From G963701675 sp963701675 (GTDB taxonomy: Bacteria > Planctomycetota > Planctomycetia > Gemmatales > Gemmataceae), in the NCBI GenBank assembly GCA_963701675.1, contig OY969623.1, positions 5,146,001 to 5,210,000 on the forward strand: DNA of 64,000 bases. Reading direction: 5' to 3'. The notes below the pieces were generated by a model that was not told the origin of the DNA, did no database searches, and saw only the letters and a program-made list of their open reading frames with translations. How positions within the stretch are numbered: the first letter of the stretch is position 1; every line of letters begins with the position of its first letter. This document shows, piece by piece, positions 1 through 8,215 of the stretch. A program made the translations under genes and the position numbers.

Positions 1-114
1 TACGACACCTTCCCGCCGATCAAGCAGGACGTCAACGCCTGGGCCGACCGCGTACGGAAGGTGACGAAAGCCGAACCAGTGGTGCTGAAACCGGGGGACT
101 GGGCGGAGGTGTGA
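1..114 (+). CDS. C-terminal end of a UPF0173/UlaG-type metal-dependent hydrolase (partial)
   Basis: The window opens inside a gene whose last 37 codons are readable in frame 1, ending in TGA at 112-114. The tail begins YDTFPPIKQD and ends KPGDWAEV. This resembles the C-terminus of the UPF0173 metallo-beta-lactamase-fold hydrolases, where a (H)YNTFPxI segment supplies late metal-site residues and the protein ends in a VLKPGE-like strand. The catalytic HxHxDH part lies outside the window, so the family call rests on the tail alone. The last 62 bases are duplicated at 848-909, on the other side of a toxin-antitoxin pair. Confidence 0.55.
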   Translation, partial: YDTFPPIKQDVNAWADRVRKVTKAEPVVLKPGDWAEV

Positions 115-168
115 GATGGCGTGCGTGTTCTTGGTGGTCGGAAAGCGCCGGGCTAACATGCTCCGCAG

Positions 169-528
169 TCAGGGCGCGCCCACACAGATGGCGATGGCAT
201 TGGCGATGTCATCCAACTGGCTGGGCGTCAGTTCCCCCAGCCGGTCGAGGAACCGGGTTTCCGAAACGGACTTTACCTGAAAGGCATCGGCCCCGGAGTC
301 TTTTGTCAGACCGTTGGTTGGCGTTGGCGTCAGGTGTACAAACCAAGGGTAGCTCGAATACTGCGGTTTCCATTCCGTTATTGGGACCACGACCTTCAGC
401 CGGAGGCGGCCGATGGCGTTCTCATTGATGACGACTGCCATGCGGACCTTCTTGATCTCATCACCTTCGGCCGGGTCGAACCGAATCCGCCACACCTCGC
501 CCCTAACGGGAGCCGGATTCGTCGTCAT
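169..528 (-). CDS. MazF/PemK-type endoribonuclease toxin
   Basis: 119 aa, the usual size for PemK/MazF toxins, which are small SH3-like-barrel RNases that cut mRNA at short motifs. The N-terminus GEVWRIRFDPAEGDEIKK is the family signature (GEVWxVxxDPxxGxEIxK), followed by the strand RMAVVINEN and the VVVPIT strand. The start overlaps the end of the upstream antitoxin gene by 26 bases, the usual arrangement for a co-translated toxin-antitoxin pair. Family membership is clear; cleavage specificity cannot be read from the sequence. Confidence 0.88.
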   Translation of the reverse strand: MTTNPAPVRGEVWRIRFDPAEGDEIKKVRMAVVINENAIGRLRLKVVVPITEWKPQYSSYPWFVHLTPTPTNGLTKDSGADAFQVKSVSETRFLDRLGELTPSQLDDIANAIAICVGAP

Positions 529-799
529 CTAGTTCTTCCTCGCTAAATGCTTCAAACCCGGTCAGGTCTTTGTCGGAATGGTAATCTGGTTCCGCTATTG
601 CCGCGGCGGCGGCCAGGATAGCCTGTCGTTGCTCACGTGGCATCCTCCGCAGGTCCCCTGGAGTAACCCGAGGTGCCGCAACTGGTGAAACCTCCAGGCG
701 AGCCGGCTGCACGTGGATTTCAACGCGCGCCCCCTCCGGCAATGGCGAATCGGGAACGACGACGCCATTCGTTACGACGCCCGGCATGATGATGGACAT
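503..799 (-). CDS. Putative antitoxin of the MazF-type toxin
   Basis: 98 aa, upstream of and overlapping the toxin gene on the same strand. The N-terminus (VVTNGVVVPDSPLPEGARVEI) resembles the short beta-hairpin domain seen in antitoxins of VapB/MazE-like size. The C-terminal third is strongly acidic (EEELDDDE), as expected of a tail that wraps a basic RNase. A second in-frame ATG lies four codons downstream of the first (787), so the exact start is uncertain. The role is inferred mainly from position and acidic tail. Confidence 0.7.
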   Translation of the reverse strand: MSIIMPGVVTNGVVVPDSPLPEGARVEIHVQPARLEVSPVAAPRVTPGDLRRMPREQRQAILAAAAAIAEPDYHSDKDLTGFEAFSEEELDDDESGSR

Positions 800-847
800 G
801 ACTCATCCCTCCGTTGGTGCAGTCATTGTAACGAGCCGCTCTCAGCA

Positions 848-909
848 ACGGAAGGTAACGAAGGCGGAACCGGTGGTGCTGAAACCGGGGGACTGGGCAG
901 AGGTGTGAG
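848..909 (+). repeat. Duplicated 3' end of the metallo-hydrolase gene (direct repeat of 54-115)
   Basis: Positions 848-909 match 54-115 at 57 of 62 bases. The copy still encodes the same last residues (RKVTKAEPVVLKPGDWAEV, then TGA). It has no upstream coding sequence and so is a relic or a boundary repeat. The two copies enclose the MazF-type pair at 169-799. Confidence 0.8.
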
Positions 910-957
910 GTTTGGGGTTTGAGTCCGAGGTCAAGTGACGACATTGTGGGGAACGGC

Positions 958-1254
958 TCATGCGGAACGTGAGTCGACGCCGGCCATCAAACCGGCAATG
1001 GAAAGGTCCTCATCCAGATCAGGTCAATGAAGGCCGATTCCGCCGCCGCCGCCGATCTCATACCGCTTCCGCTGCCGAGGTGTAGCTTGTTGCAGGGTGG
1101 GGAACCACACCATTGGCACGCTCAGAATGCGGCCGTCCGTAAGTGACACATGCATCATCTCGGCATCGAAATCGACTGCCTTGGCTAACGCTGTGGCCGG
1201 TACGTACGCACGTTTGAGTTTGGGCGTCTTATTCGTGGCCGTTGTCTTGCTCAT
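958..1254 (-). pseudogene. DUF2442 protein gene interrupted by a stop in a conserved Trp codon
   Basis: Reading from ATG at 1254 gives a small protein with the DUF2442 pattern: VDFDAEMMHVSLTDGR, then SVPMVWFPTLQQATPRQR, then GGGGIGLH. The frame hits TGA at 1026-1024, exactly where the family has the W of LHWPDLDEDLS. Reading through, the next residues are PDLDEDLSIAGLMAG and the frame closes naturally with TGA at 958. A single G-to-A change therefore seems to have created the stop. Just upstream in the same frame (1255-1395) a stretch with KRRDLRLAQ and ELLEAWN resembles the tail of a DUF4160 protein, a common DUF2442 partner, but it is too degraded to call. Confidence 0.75.
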
Positions 1255-1526
1255 CTTCTGTGGGGAAGTGCCATTCCATGCCTCCAAAAGTTCACGCGGA
1301 TGGTTTGGGGACCGTCGATGATCCATCTGTGCCAATCGCAAATCGCGACGCTTGACATAGGCCAGACGGCATGGTTGAATGGCGACGGCTATCATCCGTC
1401 AACCCAACATTCCAAAGCGTCCGTTCAGCGCCGTCAATGGTGAAAGCCGTAGGTTACCTAGGTGTCTTGTGTTCTCCAAGAGCGAGTGCGAGCCGCATGA
1501 TGCCCTAACGTAAGGAGCTGTTGGAG

Positions 1527-2276
1527 ATGGCAGAACAACAACCATTTGCCGATGTTGGACTCGCCACGAATCCGGAACCTCGTTGTGCGTGCGTTCTATT
1601 GCTAGATGTGTCGGGATCGATGGCGGAGATCGTAAGCGATGCCGGTCAGGATCTGGGTTACACCGTCCAACAAGATGGCAAGACATACCGAGCCGCATCC
1701 GGTGGGGTTACGAAGATAGACAAAGTCAACGAGGGGATACGAGCGTATCACACGGACCTAATGGGGGACTCACTTGCCGCACAACGTGTAGAGGTATCGA
1801 TCATCACATTCGGAAACACCGTGCAAACAGTCAATCCATTTGTGACCGCCCATGAATTTACACCTCCGACGCTGGTTGCCAACGGAGAAACACCGATGGG
1901 GGCAGCGATCCTGCAAGCAATCGAAGCCGTCGACGAGCGTAAACGAACGTACAAGCAAAACGGACTTCACTACTACCGTCCTTGGATTTTCTTCATAACG
2001 GACGGTGAGCCGACCGATGCTTGGGAACCAGCAGCTGCAAAAGTTCATGAGGGTGAGAAGAATAAGAGGTTCGCCTTCTTTGCGGTTGGCGTTGACGGGG
2101 CGAATTTCGACATTCTCCGACAAATATCCGTTAGGAAACCCCTGCATCTCAAGGGGTACAGCTTCCGCGAAATGTTTGTGTGGCTATCACAGTCTCAGCG
2201 CAGCGTGTCTCATTCAAATCCCGGCCAAGAAGACCAAGTCAAACTGGGCCCACCGGATGGCTGGGCCACACTGTGA
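1527..2276 (+). CDS. VWA-domain protein, TerY-like (first gene of a VWA-PP2C-kinase triad)
   Basis: 249 aa from ATG 1527, which has AAGGAG nine bases upstream and is preferred over an in-frame TTG at 1521. It is a single von Willebrand A domain: MIDAS motif DVSGS at about residues 27-31, the third-ligand Thr region in NGETPMGAAI, and ITDGEPTDAW for the later Asp. No signal peptide, so probably cytoplasmic. TerY-type proteins occur with a PP2C phosphatase and an unusual kinase in a phosphorylation module linked to tellurite and stress (Ter) systems. The next two genes are exactly those partners, 7 bases and then 4 overlapping bases away. Confidence 0.88.
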   Translation: MAEQQPFADVGLATNPEPRCACVLLLDVSGSMAEIVSDAGQDLGYTVQQDGKTYRAASGGVTKIDKVNEGIRAYHTDLMGDSLAAQRVEVSIITFGNTVQTVNPFVTAHEFTPPTLVANGETPMGAAILQAIEAVDERKRTYKQNGLHYYRPWIFFITDGEPTDAWEPAAAKVHEGEKNKRFAFFAVGVDGANFDILRQISVRKPLHLKGYSFREMFVWLSQSQRSVSHSNPGQEDQVKLGPPDGWATL

Positions 2277-2283
2277 GGGTGGC

Positions 2284-3027
2284 ATGACTTGGGTGGCTCT
2301 TGGCGAAAGCGTGACTGGGTCATCACATCGCACCCGCAATATCCCGTGTCAGGATGCTTTCCGCTTTCGCACTTTTGGAGCAGTATCCGAGTGGCTTGGA
2401 ATTGTAATAGCAGACGGCGCCGGAAGTGCGTTGCACTCCGATGTTGGCGCCACGCTCGCATGCGACGAACTGGTCCGTCAGATTGAAACGCTCCAAAGCG
2501 ATGTGCTTCTTTCACGTGATGGCATAATAGCCCTGTTTGGTGGTGTCAGGGACACACTGTTAGCTGAAGCGCAAAGTCGTGGTGTCCCGCCAAGAGAGCT
2601 TGCTTGCACTCTATTGCTTGCCGTGGTTGGCTTGGAGTCGGCGACGTTCGCGCAACTCGGAGATGGCGGAATCGTGGTGGGCAATGGGGAGGACGATCGT
2701 GCGGTGTTTTGGCCGGAACCAGTCGAGTACGCTAACGCGACCGACTTCCTCACCGACGATAGATTTGCCGACTATCTCCGATTTGAAATGACAGGCGATC
2801 CAATCGTCGAAGTCGCGGCATTTACCGATGGACTGCAACGGCTAGCCCTGGACTTCTTTACTAGAACACCACACGCCGGGTTCTTCCGGCCAATCTTTAA
2901 TAAGTTGCGCACCACACCTGAACCCGAGTCGCTCGCGGAGCCGTTCCGCACGTTCCTCGATTCGGAACGTGTGAACGAGCGCACCGACGACGACAAAACT
3001 CTAGTCCTCGCCGTTCGCCGCCTATGA
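2284..3027 (+). CDS. PP2C-family Ser/Thr protein phosphatase
   Basis: 247 aa. The start is ATG 2284, seven bases after the VWA stop, with a GAGGGTGG purine stretch before it; a longer upstream reading would run through the VWA gene and is not used. PP2C metal-binding motifs are visible in order: PCQDAF near the N-terminus, VIADGAGS (the DGxGG motif), AAFTDG, and DDDKTLVLAV at the C-terminus. It would reverse phosphorylation by the kinase encoded next, whose ATG overlaps its stop codon. Confidence 0.88.
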   Translation: MTWVALGESVTGSSHRTRNIPCQDAFRFRTFGAVSEWLGIVIADGAGSALHSDVGATLACDELVRQIETLQSDVLLSRDGIIALFGGVRDTLLAEAQSRGVPPRELACTLLLAVVGLESATFAQLGDGGIVVGNGEDDRAVFWPEPVEYANATDFLTDDRFADYLRFEMTGDPIVEVAAFTDGLQRLALDFFTRTPHAGFFRPIFNKLRTTPEPESLAEPFRTFLDSERVNERTDDDKTLVLAVRRL

Positions 3028-5012
3028 GTCCTCCACCACCGCTTATTGACACATCTGGCCGTCCGTTTCCGCTTGACCGCCAACTTGCATCGGGCGGCGA
3101 AGGAGCGGTGTACACGCTTCCGAATGACCCGAACCGCGTGGCCAAGGTTTACCACCAGCATCGGCCGCCCTCCGTGCAGACAATTGAAAAACTAGCGTCC
3201 ATGGTCGCACTAGCAAACCCACAATTGCTATCACTGGCGGCATGGCCTAGCGGCTTGTTGAGTAACGCCAGAACCCGTCAAGTGGCAGGGTTCGTTATGC
3301 CTCGACTGATCGATTTCCAACCCATTCAACACTTATACAACCCTGTGCAAAGACTGAAACACTTCCCAAGGGCCGGGTGGACGTTCCAGACTCGCGCAGC
3401 CAGAAATCTCGCCGCAGCATTTGATGAGGTCCACAAAACCGGGTGTTTAGTCGGAGACGTGAACCAAAGTAATGCTCAAGTTTCAATGCGGGCTCTGGTG
3501 CGGCTGATCGATTGCGATTCATTCCAAGTTCGGGCGAACGGCAAACAGTTTCTCTGCGAGGTGGGAACTCCACAATACACGCCACCGGAGTTGCAAGGAA
3601 AGTCGCTAAGAGGACAGGTTAGGACAGAAAATCACGACCGATTCGGACTTGCAGTCGTGCTGTACCAACTTCTGTTTGTCGGGCGTCACCCGTACGCGGG
3701 CATCTACCGAGGGGCGGGTGACCCTTCACCCGAACAGTTAATCGCTGAATTTCGTTTCGCTCAAGGTCCGATGGCACGCTCGTGGGGGATGGATCCGCCT
3801 CCACATACCCCGACGTTCGCCGACATCTCGCCAGATATTGGAGCGCTTTTCCGCCGGGCGTTCGAACGTGGAAGTGAAGCGGGGAACCGGCCACGTCCGG
3901 CCGAGTGGATTGAGGCGTTAGGAAAGCTGGAACAGAGCGCGGTCGAGTGCGCTGCCGACACCGGGCATAAATACTGGCGCGGGGCCAACAAGTGTGTCTG
4001 GTGTCGATTAGCTGATTGCGGCGGGCCGGAGTACTACTTCGGCGTCGCCGGCGGGGCCGGCACGTTTACAGTCGAGGAGTCGAGATTACAGGAAGTGCTA
4101 CGGCGATTAGCGGCGTGTAACACGGTGGAGTTTCGATATGAGCGTCGCCGCTTTTCACCCGGCACTGCCATAGTAGCTGAACCTCTTCCAGACGGATTCG
4201 ACGATCACCACAGCACGGCAACCGTATTAAGCGTCGCGACTGTGTTATGCGCGCTGGGAATTCCTTTCGGGCTGATTAGCGGGTACATCCTAATCGTGAG
4301 CCTTCTCGGAGTTGCCATCTTCGGTACTTGGCTCGTTAGCCATATCACCCTGTCACCGTGGCATCGCGAATTTCGGAGACGCCGAACTGCTCGGAATCAT
4401 TCACTTGCCGATCTCGCTGAAATCGAAAAGGCTTGGGAGCGCAAAGTGTTGCGTTACCGTGGAAACCACGCCGAACTCAGTGAGGCCGTGCATGGGATGA
4501 TTGCCGCGACTCGTAGTTTAGCCCCTGAGTATCAGGGTGAATTGAATCGGGTGACAGCGAACGCAGAAGCACTAGCCAGAATGAGGCATCTTCGTCTACA
4601 TCTAATAGCGGACGCAGATATTCCCCGCATCGGCGCCGGTCGAAAACAGACTTTGGCAGCCCATAGCATTTTTACGGCAGCGGATATCGACGACAAAACT
4701 ATTCAGGAGATTAGGGGTTTTGGCGACGCTCTAACAAGTAGTTTAATTGCATGGCGGGATGACGTGCTCAGGCAGTTTCGTTTCAATCCCGGATCGGTGT
4801 TATCCCCGGCAGACCAGCGTATTTTGACCGTAAGATTTCGCACACGCCAACAGCAAATGCTCGCCGAGCTTGGTCGGCAAGTAGCATCCGTTGAAGCACT
4901 CGTGCCGGCTTGCCACAAGGAGCTCAATCGCTTGATTCCGAAACTAAAAGAGGCGGCGGCCGCATATCAACAGGCGGAGGCAGACCTTGCTGTGCTGAGT
5001 GCAAGCGTTTAG
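3024..5012 (+). CDS. Atypical protein kinase with Zn-ribbon, membrane segment and helix-hairpin-helix
   Basis: 662 aa, start overlapping the PP2C stop (ATGA). The kinase domain has a glycine loop SGGEGAVY at about 23-30, likely ATP Lys at about 41 (VAKVYH) and a P+1 region GTPQYTPPEL at about 181-190. The catalytic loop reads GDVNQSN instead of HRDxKxxN, and the DFG motif reads DCD (about 163-165). A Cys/His cluster (CAADTGH, then CVWC) follows near 308-330, then a hydrophobic pair of membrane segments near 404-445, then a charged helical region and a helix-hairpin-helix-like pair (PRIGAGRKQTL and IRGFGDALTSSL) near 530-580. This is the kinase architecture of TerY-P triads. Catalytic competence is uncertain given the altered motifs. 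Confidence 0.85.
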   Translation: MSPPPPLIDTSGRPFPLDRQLASGGEGAVYTLPNDPNRVAKVYHQHRPPSVQTIEKLASMVALANPQLLSLAAWPSGLLSNARTRQVAGFVMPRLIDFQPIQHLYNPVQRLKHFPRAGWTFQTRAARNLAAAFDEVHKTGCLVGDVNQSNAQVSMRALVRLIDCDSFQVRANGKQFLCEVGTPQYTPPELQGKSLRGQVRTENHDRFGLAVVLYQLLFVGRHPYAGIYRGAGDPSPEQLIAEFRFAQGPMARSWGMDPPPHTPTFADISPDIGALFRRAFERGSEAGNRPRPAEWIEALGKLEQSAVECAADTGHKYWRGANKCVWCRLADCGGPEYYFGVAGGAGTFTVEESRLQEVLRRLAACNTVEFRYERRRFSPGTAIVAEPLPDGFDDHHSTATVLSVATVLCALGIPFGLISGYILIVSLLGVAIFGTWLVSHITLSPWHREFRRRRTARNHSLADLAEIEKAWERKVLRYRGNHAELSEAVHGMIAATRSLAPEYQGELNRVTANAEALARMRHLRLHLIADADIPRIGAGRKQTLAAHSIFTAADIDDKTIQEIRGFGDALTSSLIAWRDDVLRQFRFNPGSVLSPADQRILTVRFRTRQQQMLAELGRQVASVEALVPACHKELNRLIPKLKEAAAAYQQAEADLAVLSASV

Positions 5013-5159
5013 CAATCCTCAGACGCTGCACACCGCCGAATGATATTCTCGACGAGAAATGTCCTGCAGCCTGCCTCGCTTTGTACTATGACGTGACTCC
5101 CAAACGCGGTTTCAGAGTCGATCAGCGCTCGACCGAACCGAAATAATGAGGACAACGAG

Positions 5160-5363
5160 ATGGGAAAGAAATTTGGTCTCTCTTGGTCATGGAAGCGAGC
5201 AAGTGGGCTTTCCGCGACGAAGGGTCGACTTTCACGGAAAATCGGTATTCCGCTGACACGCTCTGGGCGGCAACAGAAACTTGGCCGGATGGCTGGGTGT
5301 TGTGTACCGATTGCGATTTTTGTGGGCGGGGTAACAGCCTTCGCCTGGTGGGTGATTGCTTAG
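5160..5363 (+). CDS. Small membrane protein following the VWA-PP2C-kinase triad
   Basis: 67 aa, ATG 5160 preceded by AATGAGGACAACG. The N-terminal half is basic (WSWKRASG, RLSRKIGIPLTRSGRQ); the C-terminus is one hydrophobic segment (VPIAIFVGGVTAFAWWVIA). It follows the kinase by 147 bases on the same strand and may belong to the same unit. Function unknown. The intervening bases 5013-5159 hold nothing recognisable. Confidence 0.6.
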   Translation: MGKKFGLSWSWKRASGLSATKGRLSRKIGIPLTRSGRQQKLGRMAGCCVPIAIFVGGVTAFAWWVIA

Positions 5364-5527
5364 CCCGCCAATGGCATTCATAGTCCATATTCACGCCACC
5401 AAGTCGTCGATCCGGAACATTCTACAGTTCCCGAAAGAAGAACGCCCTCAACGGCGGCAATCGAGAATAATAACGAAAGATAGCGTCACGCTGAAAATCG
5501 CGCCCAACGGTCGGTGCAGAAACCTCA

Positions 5528-6097
5528 TCACCGCCGGAAAAGATCAGCCACCGGCACGCGGAAGCCGGGGAGATGGGGGTCGCCGCCAAGTTCGTCGGTA
5601 GCGGCCAGGATGCGTACCTTGGTCGGGCCGTCGTAGACGTGAATCTGCCGCACGGAGGGAAGCACGAGCCAGGCTTGGCGGACGCCAAATGCGAAGTACT
5701 CGCACAACTTTGGGAATACGTCTTTGAAAGTGTCGTTTGGACTTACGACTTCAACAACGAGGTCAGGAATCACTTCCCAATCGCCTTCTTCCGGCAACGG
5801 ACGCTCGACGGGCCAGCGTTCTTTGGAGACAAAAGCCACATCGGGCCGTCGCCGAATATTCTTGACGGCATCCAAGATAAACAATCCCTCAATGACGACG
5901 ATGCCGAGTCCGTGCGAGTCGGCGAATAATCCCATATGCCGTTGAAGAAGCGAGGCGATCCATACGGTGTAAATACCCATCGGCGGCAACTCCACTCGTT
6001 GGCCGTTGACTACTTCGTACATCGCTTCGTCGCCGTTGGCCTCAAGTGAGGCGGTAGATTGCTCAATCATGGCGGCTTCGTTCATAGGCCACGTCAT
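5528..6097 (-). CDS. Uma2-family (DUF820) putative restriction-endonuclease-fold protein
   Basis: 189 aa. Shows the Uma2 pattern: YEVVNGQRVELPPMG near the N-terminus, RRPDVAFVSKERWP (first acidic position), PDLVVEVVSPND (D-x-V-x-E), and a Lys/Glu-rich helix FPKLCEYFAFG leading into QAWLVLP. These belong to the PD-(D/E)XK fold, are abundant in planctomycetes and cyanobacteria, and have unknown biological roles. ATGs at 6097, 6085 and 6070 are all possible starts. Bases 5364-5527 between this gene and the triad show nothing recognisable. Confidence 0.85.
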   Translation of the reverse strand: MTWPMNEAAMIEQSTASLEANGDEAMYEVVNGQRVELPPMGIYTVWIASLLQRHMGLFADSHGLGIVVIEGLFILDAVKNIRRRPDVAFVSKERWPVERPLPEEGDWEVIPDLVVEVVSPNDTFKDVFPKLCEYFAFGVRQAWLVLPSVRQIHVYDGPTKVRILAATDELGGDPHLPGFRVPVADLFRR

Positions 6098-6148
6098 TAA
6101 GTGGGTGACAGACTCCAGACCATTCTATCATAATTCGGTGCGGCCCCG

Positions 6149-6406
6149 TCACCACCCAAGCACCCTTCGCAATTCCTCCAACCCGCCGCGTAGTGCGTCC
6201 TCTTCCGAATCGTAGACGGTGCAGCTATCGAGGCGGCGGCCGTTGGTGGTCTGCATGACTTCACAACTGTGTTTTCCTTCCGCGGGAACGGGCGTTAGCG
6301 CATATTCCGGTCGGCCGTCGATCAAGACGGCCCAGGCAATGCCGTCGGGAAATCGCCGTATGGCGCCGCCGTGTTTCGTTAGCCAGTCGGGAGCGGTGAG
6401 TGGCAC
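6149..6406 (-). CDS. Hypothetical protein, 85 aa
   Basis: Not a family I recognise. The frame is continuous upstream into the MFS gene, so the start must lie at or after the MFS stop (6412). A GTG at 6406 gives MPLTAPDWLTKHGGAIRRFP as the N-terminus and leaves a five-base gap, suggesting translational coupling to the transporter. The central strands (GIAWAVLIDG, YALTPV) and the Glu-rich C-terminal helix (SEEDALRGGLEELRRVLGW) look like a real small globular protein. Confidence 0.6.
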   Translation of the reverse strand: MPLTAPDWLTKHGGAIRRFPDGIAWAVLIDGRPEYALTPVPAEGKHSCEVMQTTNGRRLDSCTVYDSEEDALRGGLEELRRVLGW

Positions 6407-6411
6407 GTACG

Positions 6412-7797
6412 TTACTCCGGGAGCGGCTTCCCTTTGGTTTCCGGTGCGAAGGGCAGGGCGAGGAGGCCGAGCAGGAAGAACAGCGACATGGTGACGCCGG
6501 TGTAACGCCAGGACATGATCTGGCCGTGATGGCCGAAAACGGCGTTGATCAGGCCGCCCATCGTCAACGGCCCGATGGCGGCGATATACCGGCCGACGTT
6601 GTAGCAAAAAGAGATGCCGGTACTGCGAAGCCGGGTGGGGAAGAGTTCGGGAAAGTAGATCGCATATCCGCCGAAGAGTGTGAGTTGGCAAAAACCCAGA
6701 ATGGGGATCATCCAAAAGACATCGTTGAATTCACTGAGGAACCAAAAGGTGCCGGCCGTACTGAGGGCGGCCAAGATGAATGACAAACCAAACGCCAGTC
6801 GGCGGCTTGTTCGTTGAGTGAATCGCTTGAATGCGTAGATGCCGAACGCGCCGCCCAGATTGAACAGAATCGACACCAGGCCTACGAGCCAGGTTAGTTT
6901 CCCGCTGAGTGCTTCCGCACTCAGTCCTTCGGCCTCATACGTTTGGCGAAACACCGCGCGGGCAAAATCGTAAACGAAAAACCCGATTCCCCAGAGTCCC
7001 ACCACACCGGGAACGGCCAGCGCCAGTCCCACCAAGGCGTTTCGCCGCCAACGCGGGTCACCGAGAAGTTCGCGCATCGACCCGGCCTTCCGCGCCACTC
7101 CTTTTTCAACTACTTCATGTTGCCATCGTTCGGGCTCCTTCAGTCGAGCGCGGACGACGATCACCAGCAATGCGGGGAGCGCGCCAATGACGAACATGAG
7201 CCGCCAGGGTGTCCAATCGCCGAGCATTCCTTTGCTCTGGCCGATGCCCAGCGCGATGTTGATGCTCGCGGCGGTGATGTTGCCGACGGCCGACGACGCT
7301 TGCAGCCAGCCGAGCGCGTGCGGACGAGCCTTGTCGGGCATGACTTCTGCCACGAGGGCCACGCCGACAGCGAATTCGCCGCCGACCCCCAGGCCCGTCA
7401 AAAAGCGGAAGCACGCGAAAGACCAGAAATCCCATGACAGCGCGCTTAGTCCCGTGAACAGTGAGTAAACGAGAATGGTAAGAAGCATGGTCTTGGCGCG
7501 GCCGACGCGGTCGCCCATGATGCCGAAGAATAATCCACCGGTCGCCCAGCCGACCATGAAGATGGAAGTCGCGTATCCTCCATACTGATCGACCACGGTT
7601 CGATCGGCAGCCGTCGGCCCTAGTAATTCCGTCAGTGCTGGACTTCGGGCGAGGGCGAACAATTGCTGGTCCATCGTGTCGAACAACCAGCCCAAGGCCG
7701 CGACCGCAAGGACGAACCAGTGGTAGCGGGTCAGCGAGCGGTACCACGGCGTTTCGCTTGGGATTCCGGAGATTGGGGTTTGGTCGTTCGCCGCCAT
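6412..7797 (-). CDS. MFS transporter (metabolite:H+ symporter type)
   Basis: 461 aa with about twelve hydrophobic segments. Major-facilitator landmarks include GLFFGIMGDRVGRAKTM (loop 2-3 signature) and FLTGLGVGGEFAVGVALVAE in helix 4, matching the sugar/aromatic-acid proton symporter branch. The cytoplasmic loop after helix 6 (ARLKEPERW) and the late PELFPTRLRSTG motif fit the same branch. The substrate cannot be deduced. Bases 7798-7918 upstream are intergenic. Confidence 0.88.
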   Translation of the reverse strand: MAANDQTPISGIPSETPWYRSLTRYHWFVLAVAALGWLFDTMDQQLFALARSPALTELLGPTAADRTVVDQYGGYATSIFMVGWATGGLFFGIMGDRVGRAKTMLLTILVYSLFTGLSALSWDFWSFACFRFLTGLGVGGEFAVGVALVAEVMPDKARPHALGWLQASSAVGNITAASINIALGIGQSKGMLGDWTPWRLMFVIGALPALLVIVVRARLKEPERWQHEVVEKGVARKAGSMRELLGDPRWRRNALVGLALAVPGVVGLWGIGFFVYDFARAVFRQTYEAEGLSAEALSGKLTWLVGLVSILFNLGGAFGIYAFKRFTQRTSRRLAFGLSFILAALSTAGTFWFLSEFNDVFWMIPILGFCQLTLFGGYAIYFPELFPTRLRSTGISFCYNVGRYIAAIGPLTMGGLINAVFGHHGQIMSWRYTGVTMSLFFLLGLLALPFAPETKGKPLPE

Positions 7798-7918
7798 TGG
7801 GCCTCATGATCGATTGGTGGGCGGGATTTACGCCTTGCTGATCAATTCAGTATCATAGGAGTTTCAATGGAGGTGACGGCGGCGAGTCGGGGGCGAACAG
7901 TTCAATTCGCATGATGTG

Positions 7919-8215
7919 ATGGCCGACAACACATTAGGCAACTTGCTTCGCTTTCTGGAGCGATTGGACAACGCAAAAATTCATTACACGATGAGACATT
8001 CCCGTGACGACGCGATCATGGTAGTGGCGTTTGCACCGGGAGAGTATTGGGAGATTGAATTTCTCGGAGACGGCGACATCGAGATCGAGCGATTCCGAAG
8101 TGATGGTCACATCGACGACGAAACGATTCTCGAAGAGCTATTTGCCCTTTGGTCCGACCCTGAAACGCCGGCCGTTGCGGCGGTGAACCCGAATGATGCA
8201 ACTCTCGGAAACTGA
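7919..8215 (+). CDS. Hypothetical acidic protein overlapping guaA
   Basis: 98 aa from ATG 7919 (an in-frame GTG lies at 7916). A compact protein with strands such as DAIMVVAFAPGEYWEIEFL and GDIEIERF and an acidic C-terminal helix (DDETILEELFALW). It resembles small widespread proteins of unknown function; no motif is diagnostic. Its last 23 bases overlap the start of guaA, so the two are probably co-transcribed. Confidence 0.65.
   Translation: MADNTLGNLLRFLERLDNAKIHYTMRHSRDDAIMVVAFAPGEYWEIEFLGDGDIEIERFRSDGHIDDETILEELFALWSDPETPAVAAVNPNDATLGN

Noticed and set aside
5183..5383. Alternative 66-codon frame over the small membrane protein
   Set aside because: It lacks a ribosome site, while the 5160 frame has one and a coherent hydrophobic C-terminus.
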